A stretch of 64,000 bases of DNA from Punica granatum (Eukaryota > Streptophyta > Magnoliopsida > Myrtales > Lythraceae), in assembly GCF_007655135.1 (NCBI RefSeq), contig NC_045133.1, positions 17,829,845 through 17,893,844 on the forward strand, in the 5' to 3' direction. The number at the start of each line of letters is the position of its first letter. The first letter of the stretch is position 1. The notes under the pieces were generated by a model. That model had not been told where the DNA came from. It saw only the letters and a program-made list of their open reading frames with translations, and did not search any database. Below are positions 1 to 15,912 of this stretch, piece by piece. Position numbers and translations under genes: made by a program.

Positions 1-1492
1 GAAACTTATCAATAACCAGGTTTTGTCACTTGAGATGTAGATGAGATGATCATAAACTAGGAGGCTGACGCCTAATATGTCGCAATGCTTTGCTTGCATT
101 TTTCCGTTACAAGTTATGATTTGATTTGGATTTGGTAATCAACTGAGCTGTGCCACTTTCAATTTGAAACTGAATACAGAAAAGGTTCTTTTTCTTTTTT
201 TTGAAATATGCATAGAAAGTTTCTATCGTTGAATATATGTAATTGGATAATTCTTATTTATGCAATGATATTTATTTGGTTATTCATAAATCGTTTGTGT
301 TTAATATAATAAGTTTATAAGACACTTGGCATATGCTTCATTCTCAAAAGTTGAAAATGTGAGTGATGAAATATTCTGGTATGGGTTTCTTTAAACTGTT
401 CACGGTCGTACGAATCTTAATTGAGCGCTATCATTTCGAATAGACCATCATCTTTGTTTGTTTCCATGATTTGTATTGAGATACTAATAAAATAGAGTAG
501 TGAATCACATACTATTCGATATCTGATTTTGAAATAGACATGTGAACACTTCTACAAATAAATGAGTTGAACATGATGCACATATAATATTCATGTAGTA
601 CTTTACTGTTGTCAATGAATATTATATGGACCGTGTTAGTGCATATAGTTTTTATACCTGAGATGACACGGTTATCTCATAAATGAATAATTAGGATTTG
701 CTTCTATTTATATACTTGTGCTAAATAAGGGTATTCGGCATACTGTGGTCTTAGTTTGTTGTGTGTGAAGGTAGGTGTCCAGTTGAGATGAGATTCATTG
801 ACCTGAATAAATATGGAAAGATCCTATGGGTTGAATTCTGTTATTGATCAGGAAATTCTTGGTTGAGGTGGTTAGACTTAAATTGAAAAGAGTTGTAGTT
901 TAAGTTTTATTTGATATAAGAATGGAACCTCAGAGATTCCATAAGATCATCTATGGGGTTTGATATTATCCATGACCCTGATTAGATCGCGATCTGCAAT
1001 GAAGGGACTCTAGAATATCCCAATCGCACATTATCACTATTTTGAATTGTCATGACATGCTGCTAGATGTCACTCATGATCTTTGAGAGCTAATGGAATT
1101 TTGGAAATTGTGTTTTTGGTTGTGGAAAGGAGTTTCCGATAATGTCAAGATGGTGGGCATTATAGTCTCATTGCCATTTAGTGATGAACCTAACTAGTCA
1201 CATACAATAGCACGTGTTCGAGCTAAGAACTAATTGATTCTAATTAAGACATTTAATAAGTAATCAATTATTGGATTATACTTGCAATGTAGTTGCAGAT
1301 GTGCTAGCATGTCCCTAAGTCAAATGCAACATTGAGGTGGACTTGTTTAAGGAATTATTATATTTGATGTAATAGTGTCCTTAAATAGAAAGTTGCTATC
1401 TATGGAAAGTTCATATGTGGAAACTTGTGTCCAGGGCATACCGATTTTTCTCTTTTGGGGCTAATGTGAATTATGAGATAATTCATGGGTGG
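1..1492. other. Intergenic AT-rich DNA, no gene recognised
   Basis: No open frame of meaningful length and no domain could be recognised on either strand. The sequence is AT-rich with no obvious terminal repeats. It could be old transposon or LTR debris, but nothing I can see supports a specific family. Confidence 0.5.
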
Positions 1493-2302
1493 TTTTATAA
1501 ACGATAAAATGACACTTGAGGTTCTATATGATTGCTAATTTTTGACATCGAGTCCTAAATATTTCACTTCAGAAAAACAAGTTTTAAAACGTTTGAAAAA
1601 GTATTAGCGGTGGTCTTATCTGTCATCGCCGTTAACGGAAGCGCCAGCAAGGCGGACGGCACGTCCAGCTGGTCGTTATCTGCCGACATGGCACGAATGC
1701 CCAACTGAACCCGAGCGGATGGCCCAGATTTTGGCAACCGGACTTGAATTTCTCTTCTTCTTCACCCGACTCTCTCCCCATCATTGATGTCTTGCGAAAT
1801 CTTTCCCCTGTTAGATCAAAACCCTAAAACCCTAAATTTTGGTTGCCCATATGTTTGATTTCGTTGAACTTAGAAGCTGCCAAAGATGCCTCCACAGATG
1901 CTAAAGATGCCAATTAAATTTCCTTTCACTTGAGCCTCTTGGAAGCTGGGTTGATTGGGGGAGAGGAGCCGCACTAGGGTTTCAGGCATGGGGAGAGAGT
2001 CGGGCGAAGAAGAAGACATCCGACCTGATTCGACCCGATTATGGGAGGGATCCGACATCCGGACCCGAACCAACTCGTGACCACTCACAACGCGCCACGT
2101 CAGCATTTAACGGTCATGTGGACGAATTTGACTACGTTAGGTCCTCGTAAGCGTGACGGTAACAATCAGTTAGATTTAGGACCAATGTTGATACTTTTTC
2201 AAACATTTTAAGACTTGATTACCCGAAGTGAAACTTTTAGGACTCAATATTAAAAAATGACAAACTTTTAGGACCAATAGTGTCATTTTTCCTTTTATAG
2301 AC
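1493..2302. mobile_element. Non-autonomous Mutator-like (MULE-type) element with flanking duplication
   Basis: The body runs 1503-2292. The two ends are imperfect inverted repeats of about 100 bp: GATAAAATGACAC on the left matches the reverse complement of GTGTCATTTTTCC on the right, and the match continues inward to the block around GTTTGAAAAAGTAT. The body is flanked by TTTTATAAAC (1493-1502) and TTTTATAGAC (2293-2302), a 9/10 direct repeat. Long TIRs with a 9-10 bp target duplication are the hallmark of Mutator-like elements. The GC-richer middle (about 1620-2110) has no recognised coding content and could be captured host sequence. There is no transposase, so it depends on a partner elsewhere. 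Confidence 0.75.
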
Positions 2303-2740
2303 TACCTTATCATTGGGACTTGTTTACGGATTATACTAATTATTTGTGATTTAATTATTATTGTTAAACAATCCTAAGGACTAATTGGCAATTTATGTAA
2401 ACATATATATAGATATGTGTATCCCTAATTTGTTAATTGGTTATTACGTCCAGAAAAAAGCAGCTGGGGCATACGACTGAAGTAAGGACAGCCCGTGTCA
2501 TCCCTTGCTCATGGCCAATCAGAGGAAATTGGTTATTCCCTTAGCCGCTCGTTGCACGTGGTGTTCACCGCCCATTTCACCTTTGCGCGAGAGTGTAGTT
2601 CGAACGTGCGGGCGACCCCGGGGACTAGATCGAGTCGAGTAGGAACAACCCCCTGGCGATAGACTTGTTGATGTGGATGAGCTAGAGGCCAAGCACTTGG
2701 GCGGCTTCAAGCGATTATTCGAGAAGGCAATTACTTATTC
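2303..2740. other. Intergenic, no gene recognised
   Basis: A GC-richer patch at about 2460-2720 gives only short frames on both strands, with no recognisable domain. Confidence 0.4.
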
Positions 2741-2754
2741 CAAATAATTCCTAC

Positions 2755-3038
2755 TCCGTTTGATTTACAAACCAATTTTAACTCTACTCCACTCTATTCT
2801 ACTTTAACTCCACTTATCTTCAATTTAACAACACAATCATTATTTTTCTTTTTTCTTTAATTTTTTAACCATTTAATTCAATTTTTAATACTAAATTTTT
2901 TTAATTATTGATTACTTTTTTCATAATTCAATAATACAATCATTATTTCCTATGAACTATTCATTACTTTTTTATATTTTTTTCTCACAATTTAACAACA
3001 CAATTATTATAAATCAATCAAAATCAAACATAACATAA
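2755..3038. mobile_element. MITE-like element
   Basis: The sequence starts near CCGTTTGATTT and ends near AAAATCAAACATA, giving short inverted ends. Its interior, with the block CTTATCTTCAATTTAACAAC and repeated 'aattcaa/acaatcatta' motifs, closely resembles the element at 12002-12316. I place them in one family. Exact ends and target duplication are not resolved. Confidence 0.5.
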
Positions 3039-3423
3039 TAATTCTAAATAACTAAATAATTAGAATTATCTTCTATTTCTAAATTAATTGCGAGACTTTG
3101 CGAACAAAAGTAACTATCGTTGAATCTTAGTAGGATAGTCAAGTTACCAAATCTCGGAAACACTCAGCTTGTGGTGAGATGACGATCGCTCCATTTTCAC
3201 ACTGCTGCAATCTAATTTTCTCATTTAAGGGAAAAAAAGAAAATTTCCTTTCCCCTGTACATGTTTGCCTCTCCCTCTTCTATGAGTCTCCTCGTTGCTC
3301 CTGTTCCCTGAATAAATTTTTTACCGCAGATCGAAGGGTCTCATTTTTCCCTCTCTCCCCAATGTAGCGTCAAGCTCGGAAGATCGACTGAGGAATCGAG
3401 ACTTGAGATGGGAAAAAGTGCTG

Positions 3424-3841
3424 ATGGTCATTGAGATTGGAAGGCAGGTAGCGGCGGTACCGCCTTAGCCCAGAATGAGCCCATCGACCGCCGTGAGCGT
3501 CTCCGCAAGCTAGCCCTCGAGACCATTGATCTCGCCAAAGATCCCTACTTCATGCACAATCACCTCTGCAGGTACACAATCCCTCTCTCTCTCTCTCTCT
3601 CTCTATCAATTGAGTTTCTGATACCGTGTAGAATTGGAGTGACTGATCGATTGTTTGGCCGGTCCTTTTCTGTGTTAGCTATGAGTGCAAATTCTGCCCG
3701 ACAACGAGGGCAACTTTGGCACATACACTGGGGACGAAGCGCCAGACCAATTTGGCCAAGAGGGCGGCACGTGAGACCAAGGACGTCGTTGCTCATCCCC
3801 AGGCCAACAAGCGGAAGGTCAATATTTGCGACTCATTTTAA
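3424..3841 (+). pseudogene. Partial SF3A2 (splicing factor 3A subunit 2) gene copy, first two exons with intron
   Basis: Exon 1 (about 3424-3571) encodes, near its end, NEPIDRRERLRKLALETIDL followed by AKDPYFMHNHLC. Exon 2 (3679-3841) encodes YECKFCP followed by QTNLAKRAARETKD. From my knowledge of the family these match the conserved N-terminus of SF3A2/PRP11, a U2 snRNP component with a matrin-type C2H2 zinc finger. The junction CAG|GTACAC ... GTGTTAG|C joins them in phase, so the 107-bp intron (3572-3678) is kept. The start is damaged: the ATGs at 3408 and 3424 are followed by a stop or a frameshift before the conserved block. The frame ends at 3841, just after the finger, whereas the real protein is far longer. 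The finger region also looks shortened between the Cys pair and the His. An intron-containing truncated copy points to DNA-level duplication or transposon capture rather than retroposition. Confidence 0.72.
3582..3604. repeat. (CT)n microsatellite
   Basis: An uninterrupted CT dinucleotide run of about 23 bp lies at the 5' end of the intron of the SF3A2-like fragment. Confidence 0.9.
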
Positions 3842-6800
3842 GAAATACTAGAATAGCTATTTGAGAGAAGTGGAGACATTTGGTCCGTATTAGTGAGATC
3901 CAAGCGTAGAAAAGAGACTTGAAGGTGGAGATCTAGGCATAACAGCGAGATTTGATATTGCATATACTTTGTTCGTCATAATGCCTGATTGAGTCAGTTC
4001 CCCTTCAACCTCTGTATGAGTACCCCTAAGTTACTTTCCTCATAACAGATTCTTTTCGGACTGATTTTATTTCTTTGGTAGGTTGTGTTGTTTCTGATTT
4101 TGACCTGGTGGCCCTCGACTTTATATCAGGTAATTTGATATTTTTTAACCTTCTTTAATGCTGCACTTCTTTATTAGTTTAGGAAAGAATGAACTTCATT
4201 CGGTTAAGACAGATATGCCATTAGTTAACTGATCATACTATAAGGGAATCATAGTGTTATGACCATTCTATATCATATTAAGAGAAGTAAGGGATGTAAA
4301 TATCTAAATGAATACTGATCAATGGGTGCATGCTTGTGAGTCAAGGGGCACAAAACTATAAAAATATAATTGTACGTAAAAAAATCTACATATATGGGTA
4401 TGAGCCTTTTTTATCCAAAGGTTAAGGATATTTGTGTAATTTTGTATAAATTAGAAGGGTAATTTTGGAACTCAAATGTGGAGAAACACCAAAAGGAGCT
4501 TCACACTTTTATGTATTGTATTAGGCATATTGCCCGCCCGTTGCGCGGAAATGACTAATCTTTTCTCTTTTTGCTAATTTTTCCTATTAAAAATATTAGA
4601 GATTTTTTTATTATATGAAAAGTCCCTGAACCTATTACAATGAAATGAATATCCTAAATATATAATAAAAGGACTTGAATAGTCTTACATGAGTGTCGAA
4701 ATGGAATCTCTTGATCACCGGTTGTTGGCCTGCCTAATTGTGTTAACCCTCTTTTCATAGTGTAGGGGAATTTTTAAGAGGTTGTCTTTGACATAGTCCA
4801 AACATTAACATAAATAAATTTGTTGTTCTGGAGAAGCCCAAGAGAAGGAATTATCAATCCAATGTCAAACAGAGTTTATTTCCTAATTCTTTCTTCTCCG
4901 GGATCTCTAGCTCATTTTTCTCCAAATTCTCACCAATCCCACCAATGACCCGTAAAACATCCGCCTAGACTTATCTCCAATATATTCCTTGTGCCGGTCC
5001 ATTAGGTTTGATGAGGCCTATTCTAACCCACTCGGTGCCAAATGTTAGCCCGATAGAGAACGCAATTTGCATGGGACCAAAGCCAAGTAAAGATACACAT
5101 AATGTTAGACATGTGTTTGCATTTGGGCAACAGTCTCAACGTCTATAAACTATTCAAGCAAAAAAAGAATTTTGATCCTTTGACCAGAATGCATGCACTG
5201 ATTGCATTTATGATCAACTTTCATAGCCCAACTGTTGCTAAGAACCAAATTGAGTTACTTCTCATTTCCAAATTTTGAAGGAGAGCAAAGGGAAGAAGGA
5301 TTCCAAAGTGAAAACATATAAATACGCCATGAACTTCCAAAAATAAAATAAAATAAAAAGCCCTCTTAATTTTTATAAGATTTGCTGATCACACCCCATA
5401 CTTCCCACATACTTACCAAGCAATTTCTCAGCTTATGTTTCCTGAGCTCAAATACTCAATACGTGCTTCTCACAAAAGCCTGAAGTCCGAAGCTGGAATG
5501 TGTTGAGCAACAACCTGAGGAGAAGAACAAACCAATAGCATATGAAGATCAGCGGACAAATAGAAAAGATGAAACTCTCAAGAACAAACCTCCTACCGTG
5601 CAATCGACCAGTATTGACCAACATCAAGGTTAGAAGGAGTAGCTATAACGATAATTTATACACATGACAAACTGCAATGAAGCAATCTTTAACGCAATCT
5701 TCAATTAATCAATAAGAAATCAAGTTGTCAACAAAAAAGAAAAGATTGAGGCTGCTGTCCACTGCCTATAGTATCGAGGTCCACGATTTCCAGAACCAGA
5801 TGGCCGGGGTCAATGTTCGGTTCAACATGGGGATGGCCGGATGGGAATTCCTGATTTGCTTCCACTGCAGCCGACAATGATATCTTCTTCTAATAGCACC
5901 TTCATATCTACAGGCAACCAAAATCCTTTCCTTGAAGAAGAAGAGAAGAGAGTGCCAAATCGAGGATGAAATAAATTAGTATTATTTTTGCGAGTGTTGT
6001 TCTCTCGAGAAGTGGAAAAAGAGGAAGAGACTATGAGTATAGCGGTCAGGTTTAGTAGTTTCCTTGTAGGGGACGTATGGGAATATCAAAGAGGAGGGGG
6101 AGAATGTAAAAAGTCGGTCAAAATGATATGAAGAGAGGGAGGTTTGGTAGTGCAATCAAAGTGGAAATTCAGATAAAATAGTTATTACGATAAAATAATT
6201 ATATATATATATATATGTTAATGTAAGAAAGGTGAATGGATATTTTATCAGGAGTTGGGGATTTGATCATCAAAATTCGAGTAATGCCATCCATTCAAAT
6301 GGAGCAATGGTATTCATTCTTCCCCTATTGTCTCGGAGTATATATAGATCTGGTAATTTTTTGAAGAAGAAAGGAATAAAATCTTGATGTAACCAAAAAA
6401 GAATAAAATCTTGAGTTAATGTCAACTTAAATTTTCAGAGGGACAGAGACATAAAAAATAAAATAAAATCAGATTTTCTCAACTAATATCATTAATCGAA
6501 TTGCTATTTTTATCTTTCTTCTTTCACAAAAAGTGCAATCCTCTGCATTTCTACATTATAAAAAGAAAAACATAACGTGACTTTCATATTTTTCAATGAT
6601 AAAGAAAAAACCGTAATAATTCGCAATTCACTTGTCTCGCCTATGGGCTCCGTAAAACCTCACTCTTTGGGAGCCTTTCCATTGAAATTTATTTATTTAT
6701 TTCTTAGAAAAAAAACACTGAAAATGACATGAGTATGTGGAACAAATTGCCATTAAATAATTATAAGCATGTAATATTGGAATCACAAAGAAAGTAAAAA

Positions 6801-8043
6801 TGATACCTTTATTTACCCGATAGATGATAAAAGAAATTTGGTGAAAGAGATTTGATGAAAACTCAGACATATCTCGAATGAAACTCGAAATGATCATGAA
6901 AAGTAAGTAACAAAATGGAAGCCATCGAGCAACTGCCTCCTATCAGAAGAAAGATAAAGAGAAAGAGTCATTACCCGATAATCTAGCACTTGGAAATAGC
7001 AGTGTTGGCAGCAAGGCGACGAGGAAGCAAGACCAGTAGATGGAAGACAACCGGTGAATTGGCAAGTCGGAACTGGTCTGAGAATGATTTTCTATGGTGG
7101 GGTGTTTCACTGTTTGCAAAATGATACTTATCGAAGATCGTTTACAAGAGAAAATTCGCTTTCAACGTTGGGTTTACCCTCGGGGGCCGATGGGGAGGAG
7201 GCAGTTTTTTTTTTTTTTTGGCTCGATGGGGAGCAAACAGTTGAAACTCACTATTTATGGTCCTATATATTTAAACGGGCACTTTTTTTGGATAGTTATT
7301 TGAGCGGACACTTTGCTTCGATTCTTTTGTTTGTTTCTCTTTTAAGGGCATTTAGATTTTTGAGTAGTTTTACTCAAAAATCATCTTGGTAAGAAAAACT
7401 AAAAAATAAGTTCGAAAGTTCGAACAATGCATACAAATTAAAATAATGTAATGAAAAATATTGTCCTTTTAGAGTGTCAAAAATCAAAAGGGCTTGTCAA
7501 AAGGCTTTTCAAAATGGCACAATTATCTCTAAATGAAAAATATCGGTAAGGGGTACAATAACTTTTCGATGAAAATGCAAATGTACATTAAATATGGGGG
7601 TACAATAGGAATTACAAAAATAGAGAAAGGTAAAAGAAAGGGTAAAATGGAAAATAATAAATGTGAAGAATCCAAAGTTGAGCTCCACGCTTTTTTATTT
7701 AATATAGAAGTGTAGACGGACAGGCATAGTTATAGATTCACTTCCCATTGTATCTCTTTTTTCTCTGTTTCCTTCAAAAAAAAAAAAAGGAAAGAGAAGC
7801 CAAAGAAATTCAAAGATTACATTCAGCAGTGTTTATAACAAGTAAAATGGATATTTAGAATCTTTCAAATACAATAAAAATTTTATTGCCCGTTACTTAC
7901 GTTATATTTCTTGGGGAAGAGAAACTAAAAGAAGATTACGATGACATGATCAAGTAAATTTCCCTTCAGATAATTAATTAAACGCATCTCAAATTTATCC
8001 AGACCAATCAACATAGAACCACGAAACTATAGAACCGCCCCTG
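3842..8043. other. Long intergenic stretch, no gene recognised
   Basis: Only short frames occur, and none carries a recognisable domain. A moderately GC-rich patch around 5740-5960 has a short plus-strand frame without an identifiable family. The phrase GCCCGTTGCGCGG at about 4531 and the preceding 'gagcttcacactttt' block resemble repeated non-coding elements elsewhere in the window (around 32240 and 42790), so much of this is probably decayed repeat DNA. Confidence 0.45.
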
Positions 8044-11244
<3,201 letters not shown>

Positions 11245-11341
11245 AGTATATATTACAAGGATTGTGAAGGAATGAGCTTTATGCCAAGCCCTAGTAATAT
11301 AATCGAGGATTGGACAATTTATTCAGGGCTAAGCCTTCAAG

Positions 11342-11350
11342 CTTATATAG
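11342..11350 (-). promoter_or_regulatory. Candidate TATA box of the peroxidase gene
   Basis: The minus strand reads CTATATAAG about 100 bp upstream of the peroxidase start codon. This is the normal distance for a plant TATA box with a 5' UTR of roughly 70 bp. The call rests only on motif and position. Confidence 0.5.
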
Positions 11351-11930
11351 GAAAATAAGAATAAGACCATAGGGATTCGTACGCGTGGCTTGACCGATAA
11401 TGCAGAGAGGGATAGATACGCACATTATTTATTAATTAATATTGGTTATTTAATTGAATAAATTTTGAATTCTTTTGAAGTTTGTGATGAAAAGAGTGTT
11501 ACCGAAGTTATGTGTAGGCAATGGGCTGTATTCACATGCAAAGCTAGCCCGATCAGATGTGTTACATATTTCTACAACATTCTTCCACGGCATGTTGCTG
11601 TATAATATAGATGTATGTATATCACTTCATTATTTCCGAAACTTGATTTCAAAGCAAGAAAAAACAATGTGCATGTGATTTCTACCTTGGTACACATGAG
11701 ATTTCCTCGGTCGACACTAAATATGTTCATTATTTCGAAGCAATAAATTCATTAATTACAAGTAGGTCTTCGGTTGGTTTGGAAGTTTGACGGGGTTAAC
11801 AAGATATCCATTGATAGATTAGCTCAGGTTAACTTCGCGTTTCTATTGAACTCTGCTTATGAAGTCTCCAAATTCTCCAGTTAAATATCCAGCATTATGG
11901 GTATGATGCTTACATTATAAATGAAAACGT

Positions 11931-14900
11931 AAAAATTATTGGGAGAAATAAATTTTCAATCCTACAAATTTGACTTTCAGTCAATTTTAGTCCTATAAGT
12001 GTGTGTTTGGTTTTTAAAAATTTTTCAACTCTACTTAACTTAATTTCACTTATCTTCAATTTATCAACACAATCATTACTTTTTTTTTCATTTTTTAAAA
12101 ATTTTTAACCATTCAATTCAATTTTTAATATTAAATTATCTCAACTATTCATCATTTTTTTTACAATTCAACAACACAATCATTACTTAATCATTACTTT
12201 CTCTCAATTATTAATTACTTTTTCACACTTTTTCTCATAATTCAACAATACAATCATTACAAACCAATTAAAATCAAAACTCAACTCAACTCAACTCAAC
12301 TCAAAAACCAAACACATTCTAAAAGTCTGAATTAGTCCTATACATTTGCTCCATGAAACATTTTTGTTCCGTTCCGTAATCGGCTCAAATGAAGCTGTTG
12401 ATGTGGACTTCACGCCGCTCTTATTGGCTGTAATTTAAGATTTTTAAAATAATGAAAAATTAATAAATATTATTTTAAAATTAGAAAATTATAAACAAAT
12501 AAAATAGAGAGCCAACCCCTTGTCGGTGATGGGTAAGTGTGACCGGGAGTGGGGACCTCGCCAATGGCCCCCACTTCCCATATGAGGTGGCTCATGAATT
12601 CTAAGGTTGCCAGCAACTTCATCCAGGAGGTGGGACGCTCGTAGGGCTCCAAACCCGAGAATTACATCGGAGATTTGGTTGATCTCAAGCACAATTCCAA
12701 CAGTGGGTGCCTCGCCACCCATCTCAAAGTTCGTCGGTGACCTCATATGGGGGTGGGTGTCGCCGGCAAGGAAACCCCCTCCCCCTAAAAGAACCAACGA
12801 AAACTCACCTCACAAATCGAAGATAATTTTTAAAAAAGTGAAAACCCTTCCAACTACCTCATCCATATGGTGGGGGCCACTGGCAGGGCCTCCACACCCG
12901 ACAACAAGTTAGTCGTTTTTCTTTTTTGGATTTTTTCCTTTTTTTGAAAATTTATAGGAAAAATAACATAAAAATTCAAATAGTTTCCTTAAATCTCCCA
13001 ACCTAGCAACTTTTCATTTTTTGGCATGAAGAATCAAAATATTTCATTTCGTTTTCCTCATCTACCAACCCGTTATTTTCAACATTAACGGCTTAACGTG
13101 GCCGTTAAATTTGCCTATATGGCAAACGACAACACACATGGCAGTATTATGTTGTCCTTTTAACCCGAAAATCAAATTGTATGACTTTTTTCCTGATCGA
13201 CCAAAATATCAAAAATTAAAAAATTTATCATATTTTTCATATAGTCCCTAATCTACCAAAATGTGGATTATAAGTTTGAATTACGAAGTCATATATATGT
13301 ATGTTGGTTTGAAAATTGAAAAATATCGCCACATATCCCAACATCTGCAATTTTTTTTCTCAATTTTTTCCTTACTTACGAAAATGATACGAGGCATCCT
13401 AACGTTTCGGGTGATGTTTCAAATTTATCCCACCGTCAATATTTCACCCATTTTGAACGACAAATCTGAAGTGGCATGTAACGGGGTTGACGTGGCAGTG
13501 TGTAGGCCACTCCTATGTTGGCAGACATGAAGAGTTCATTGGGCCAACTTCGGGCTACCCTGTTTTCATCACTCGAGCCACTATATTGCGAGTTCTTGGG
13601 TTCTATCGAAAGCTCATATATAAGACTATAGCTTAGAAGCAAGTTTTGAGTCAAAAAAACAAAGAGACCAGCTAGAAAATTGCTCTTAAAATTCGATTTT
13701 CATCACGTAAAGCAGAAAATTTGTGAAGTTATTTCTCTCAAACCGTACAACGAAATTACAATCGTTTAATTGTTGTATCTTCCATTGACAAGAGGAATTT
13801 GACTACATAAATGTTTAGGACAAAAATGATTTTAATGGAATTTTTCATTTATGTAAAGTTCATCGGGCCAACTTCGAGCTGACTGTTTTCATTGCTTGGG
13901 CCACAAATTTGCAAGTTCTTGGATGCTATGAAAAGCTCACATATAATACTATTACAATTAGCCGCTCGTAATTTCGTTTTATGGTTTAAGAGATATAGCT
14001 CTACAAAATTTCTGCTTTGCGTGATGAAAATCAAATTTTAAGAATAATTTTCTAGCTCGTTTCTTCGCTTTTTACTCGAAACTTGCTTTTAAGCTGTAGT
14101 CCTCTATATAAGCTTTTCGTAGCATCCAAAAAGTGCCAAATTGGTGGCCCGAACAATGAAAACAGTCGACTTGAAGTTGGCGCGATGAAATTTGCATAAA
14201 TGATGAATTCCACTAGAATCTTTGTTGTCCAAAAAATTTACGTGGTTAGATTCCTCATATTGCAAAAAAGTTACAACAATTGACTACTCGTAATTTCGTT
14301 GTATAGTTTGAGAGAAATAGTTCTGCAAAATTGCTTTACGTGATGAAAACCGAATTTCAAGAGCAGTTTTCTAGATCTTTTCTTCCCTTTTTGACTCGAT
14401 ACTTGCTGCTAAGCTGTAATCTTATATATGAACTTTTCGTAACATCCAAAACTCGCAATATTGTGGCCTAAGCGATGAAAATAGGTAGCTCGAAGTTGGC
14501 CCGATGAACTCTTCATCTCGGCCAACATAAGAGTGACCCACAAATTGCCACATCAACATCGTTATGTGCAAAGTCAGACTTTCTGTCCAAAATGGTTGGA
14601 ATATTGACAATATGATAGATTTGACACGTCGCCCTGAATGTTGGGGTGCGTATATCATTTTCGTAGGTTGGGATAAAATTGAGAAAAAAGTGTAGATGTT
14701 GGGGTATGTGGCGATATGTTTCAATTTTCAAAACAACATACATATATATGACTTCGTAGTTCAAACTTATAATCTACACTTTGGTAGATTAGGGAACATA
14801 TGAAAAATATGTTAATTTTTTGAGTTTTTGATATCTTGGAAGATTGGGAAAAAAAGTCAGGCTATTTGATTTTTCGGGTTAAAAGGACCACACACTGCCG

Positions 14901-15292
14901 CCACGTGTTTTACCATATGCCATATAGGCAGACTAAATGGCCACGTCAGCGTAGTTAATACTAAAACTAATGGGTTGGTAGATTGGGAAAACGGAAAGAA
15001 ACATTTTGATTTTTCAGGCGAAAATTTGAAAGTTGGTAGATTGCGAAATTTAAAGAAACTATTTGAATTTTGGACTATTTTTCCTTTTCTTTATGTTCTT
15101 TATTTAATTGGACGTGGAAATTATTTAATGGCATTAGTGTTTACGTCAGCACATGTTACCACACAATCACCGAATGGACAAAAAGTTTTTTACAGAGCAA
15201 ACGTATCGTACTAATTCGATACTTTTAAAACTCATAAGATCAAAATTAACTGAAAGTCAAAGTTCGGGATAAAAAATGTATTAAAAATTATT
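11931..15292. mobile_element. 3.3-kb foldback MULE-like element with perfect 10-bp target duplication
   Basis: AAAAATTATT occurs at 11931-11940 and again at 15283-15292 as a perfect direct repeat. Between them the two halves are inverted copies. The block TTTGACTTTCAGTCAATTTT (from about 11970) matches the reverse complement of 15220-15260. The segment around 13261-13380 matches 14660-14780 inverted. The block around 13855-13930 matches 14100-14200 inverted, so the palindrome closes near 14050. Smaller sub-repeats containing 'ggccaacttcg' recur four times, twice in each orientation. The left arm carries extra DNA: a nested MITE (12002-12316) and a GC-rich stretch (about 12490-12910) with no clear partner in the right arm. 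No transposase is visible. Long TIRs and the 10-bp duplication favour the Mutator superfamily or a foldback derivative. Confidence 0.8.
12002..12316. mobile_element. MITE nested in the left arm of the foldback element
   Basis: Termini GTGTTTGGTTTTT and AAAAACCAAACAC form an inverted repeat around an AT-rich interior with a run of 'aactc' repeats at its right end. The right arm of the host element reads straight through the equivalent site: the left-arm pieces ending at about 11999 and resuming at about 12318 are contiguous there. This shows it is a later insertion. It is related to the element at 2755-3038. Confidence 0.75.
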
Positions 15293-15879
15293 TATGTTCA
15301 TTTAAACTTTAGAATCCTTATCATTTATTATTTTATTTCTTATATGACCAATCTTAATTGTCTTGCATATTTACCTTTCCTAATAATCATTATTTCAAGC
15401 AATTTTAGTCGGCATATATATCTTTTCTGATAATGGTTACTAGCCATTTTGTTATCTCTAGCCGTTTGCATGAGCGGCCCATCGGGGGACCTCGCAGGCC
15501 ACCTTCCTCCTCCCCAGCTGGCGAGGCCGCTGGAGGCATCGGTGCCCTCTGGCGATTTCGCCGGTGGGGAGCTACTCTCAGTTTTTTTAATCTTGTTTTA
15601 AAATTTTTTAAAAGTTTTAAAAATTAAAAATATTATTCGACCAATCAAAAAGTGATGTGGACCGATTTGACATTGTTAACACCTAATTACAATTTAGGAC
15701 AAAAAATTTCTAACGGTCTAAATGTTTAGAATTACTTGATCCAAAATAATACTTTTAGAATTGAAGTTTAGTATTTTGCATAGTTTTAGGATTTCAGCAG
15801 TAATTTTGCCGTTGGTTATATGAGTTTGCAATATCCTCTCTATGCCATCTTTCTCGGTCTGGGTTCTAGGTTTTAAATC

Positions 15880-15912
<33 letters not shown>

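Noticed and set aside
7054..7392. 112-codon plus-strand frame
   Set aside because: It contains a Phe run from a T-homopolymer, shows no domain, and overlaps another frame of similar length. It is probably chance.
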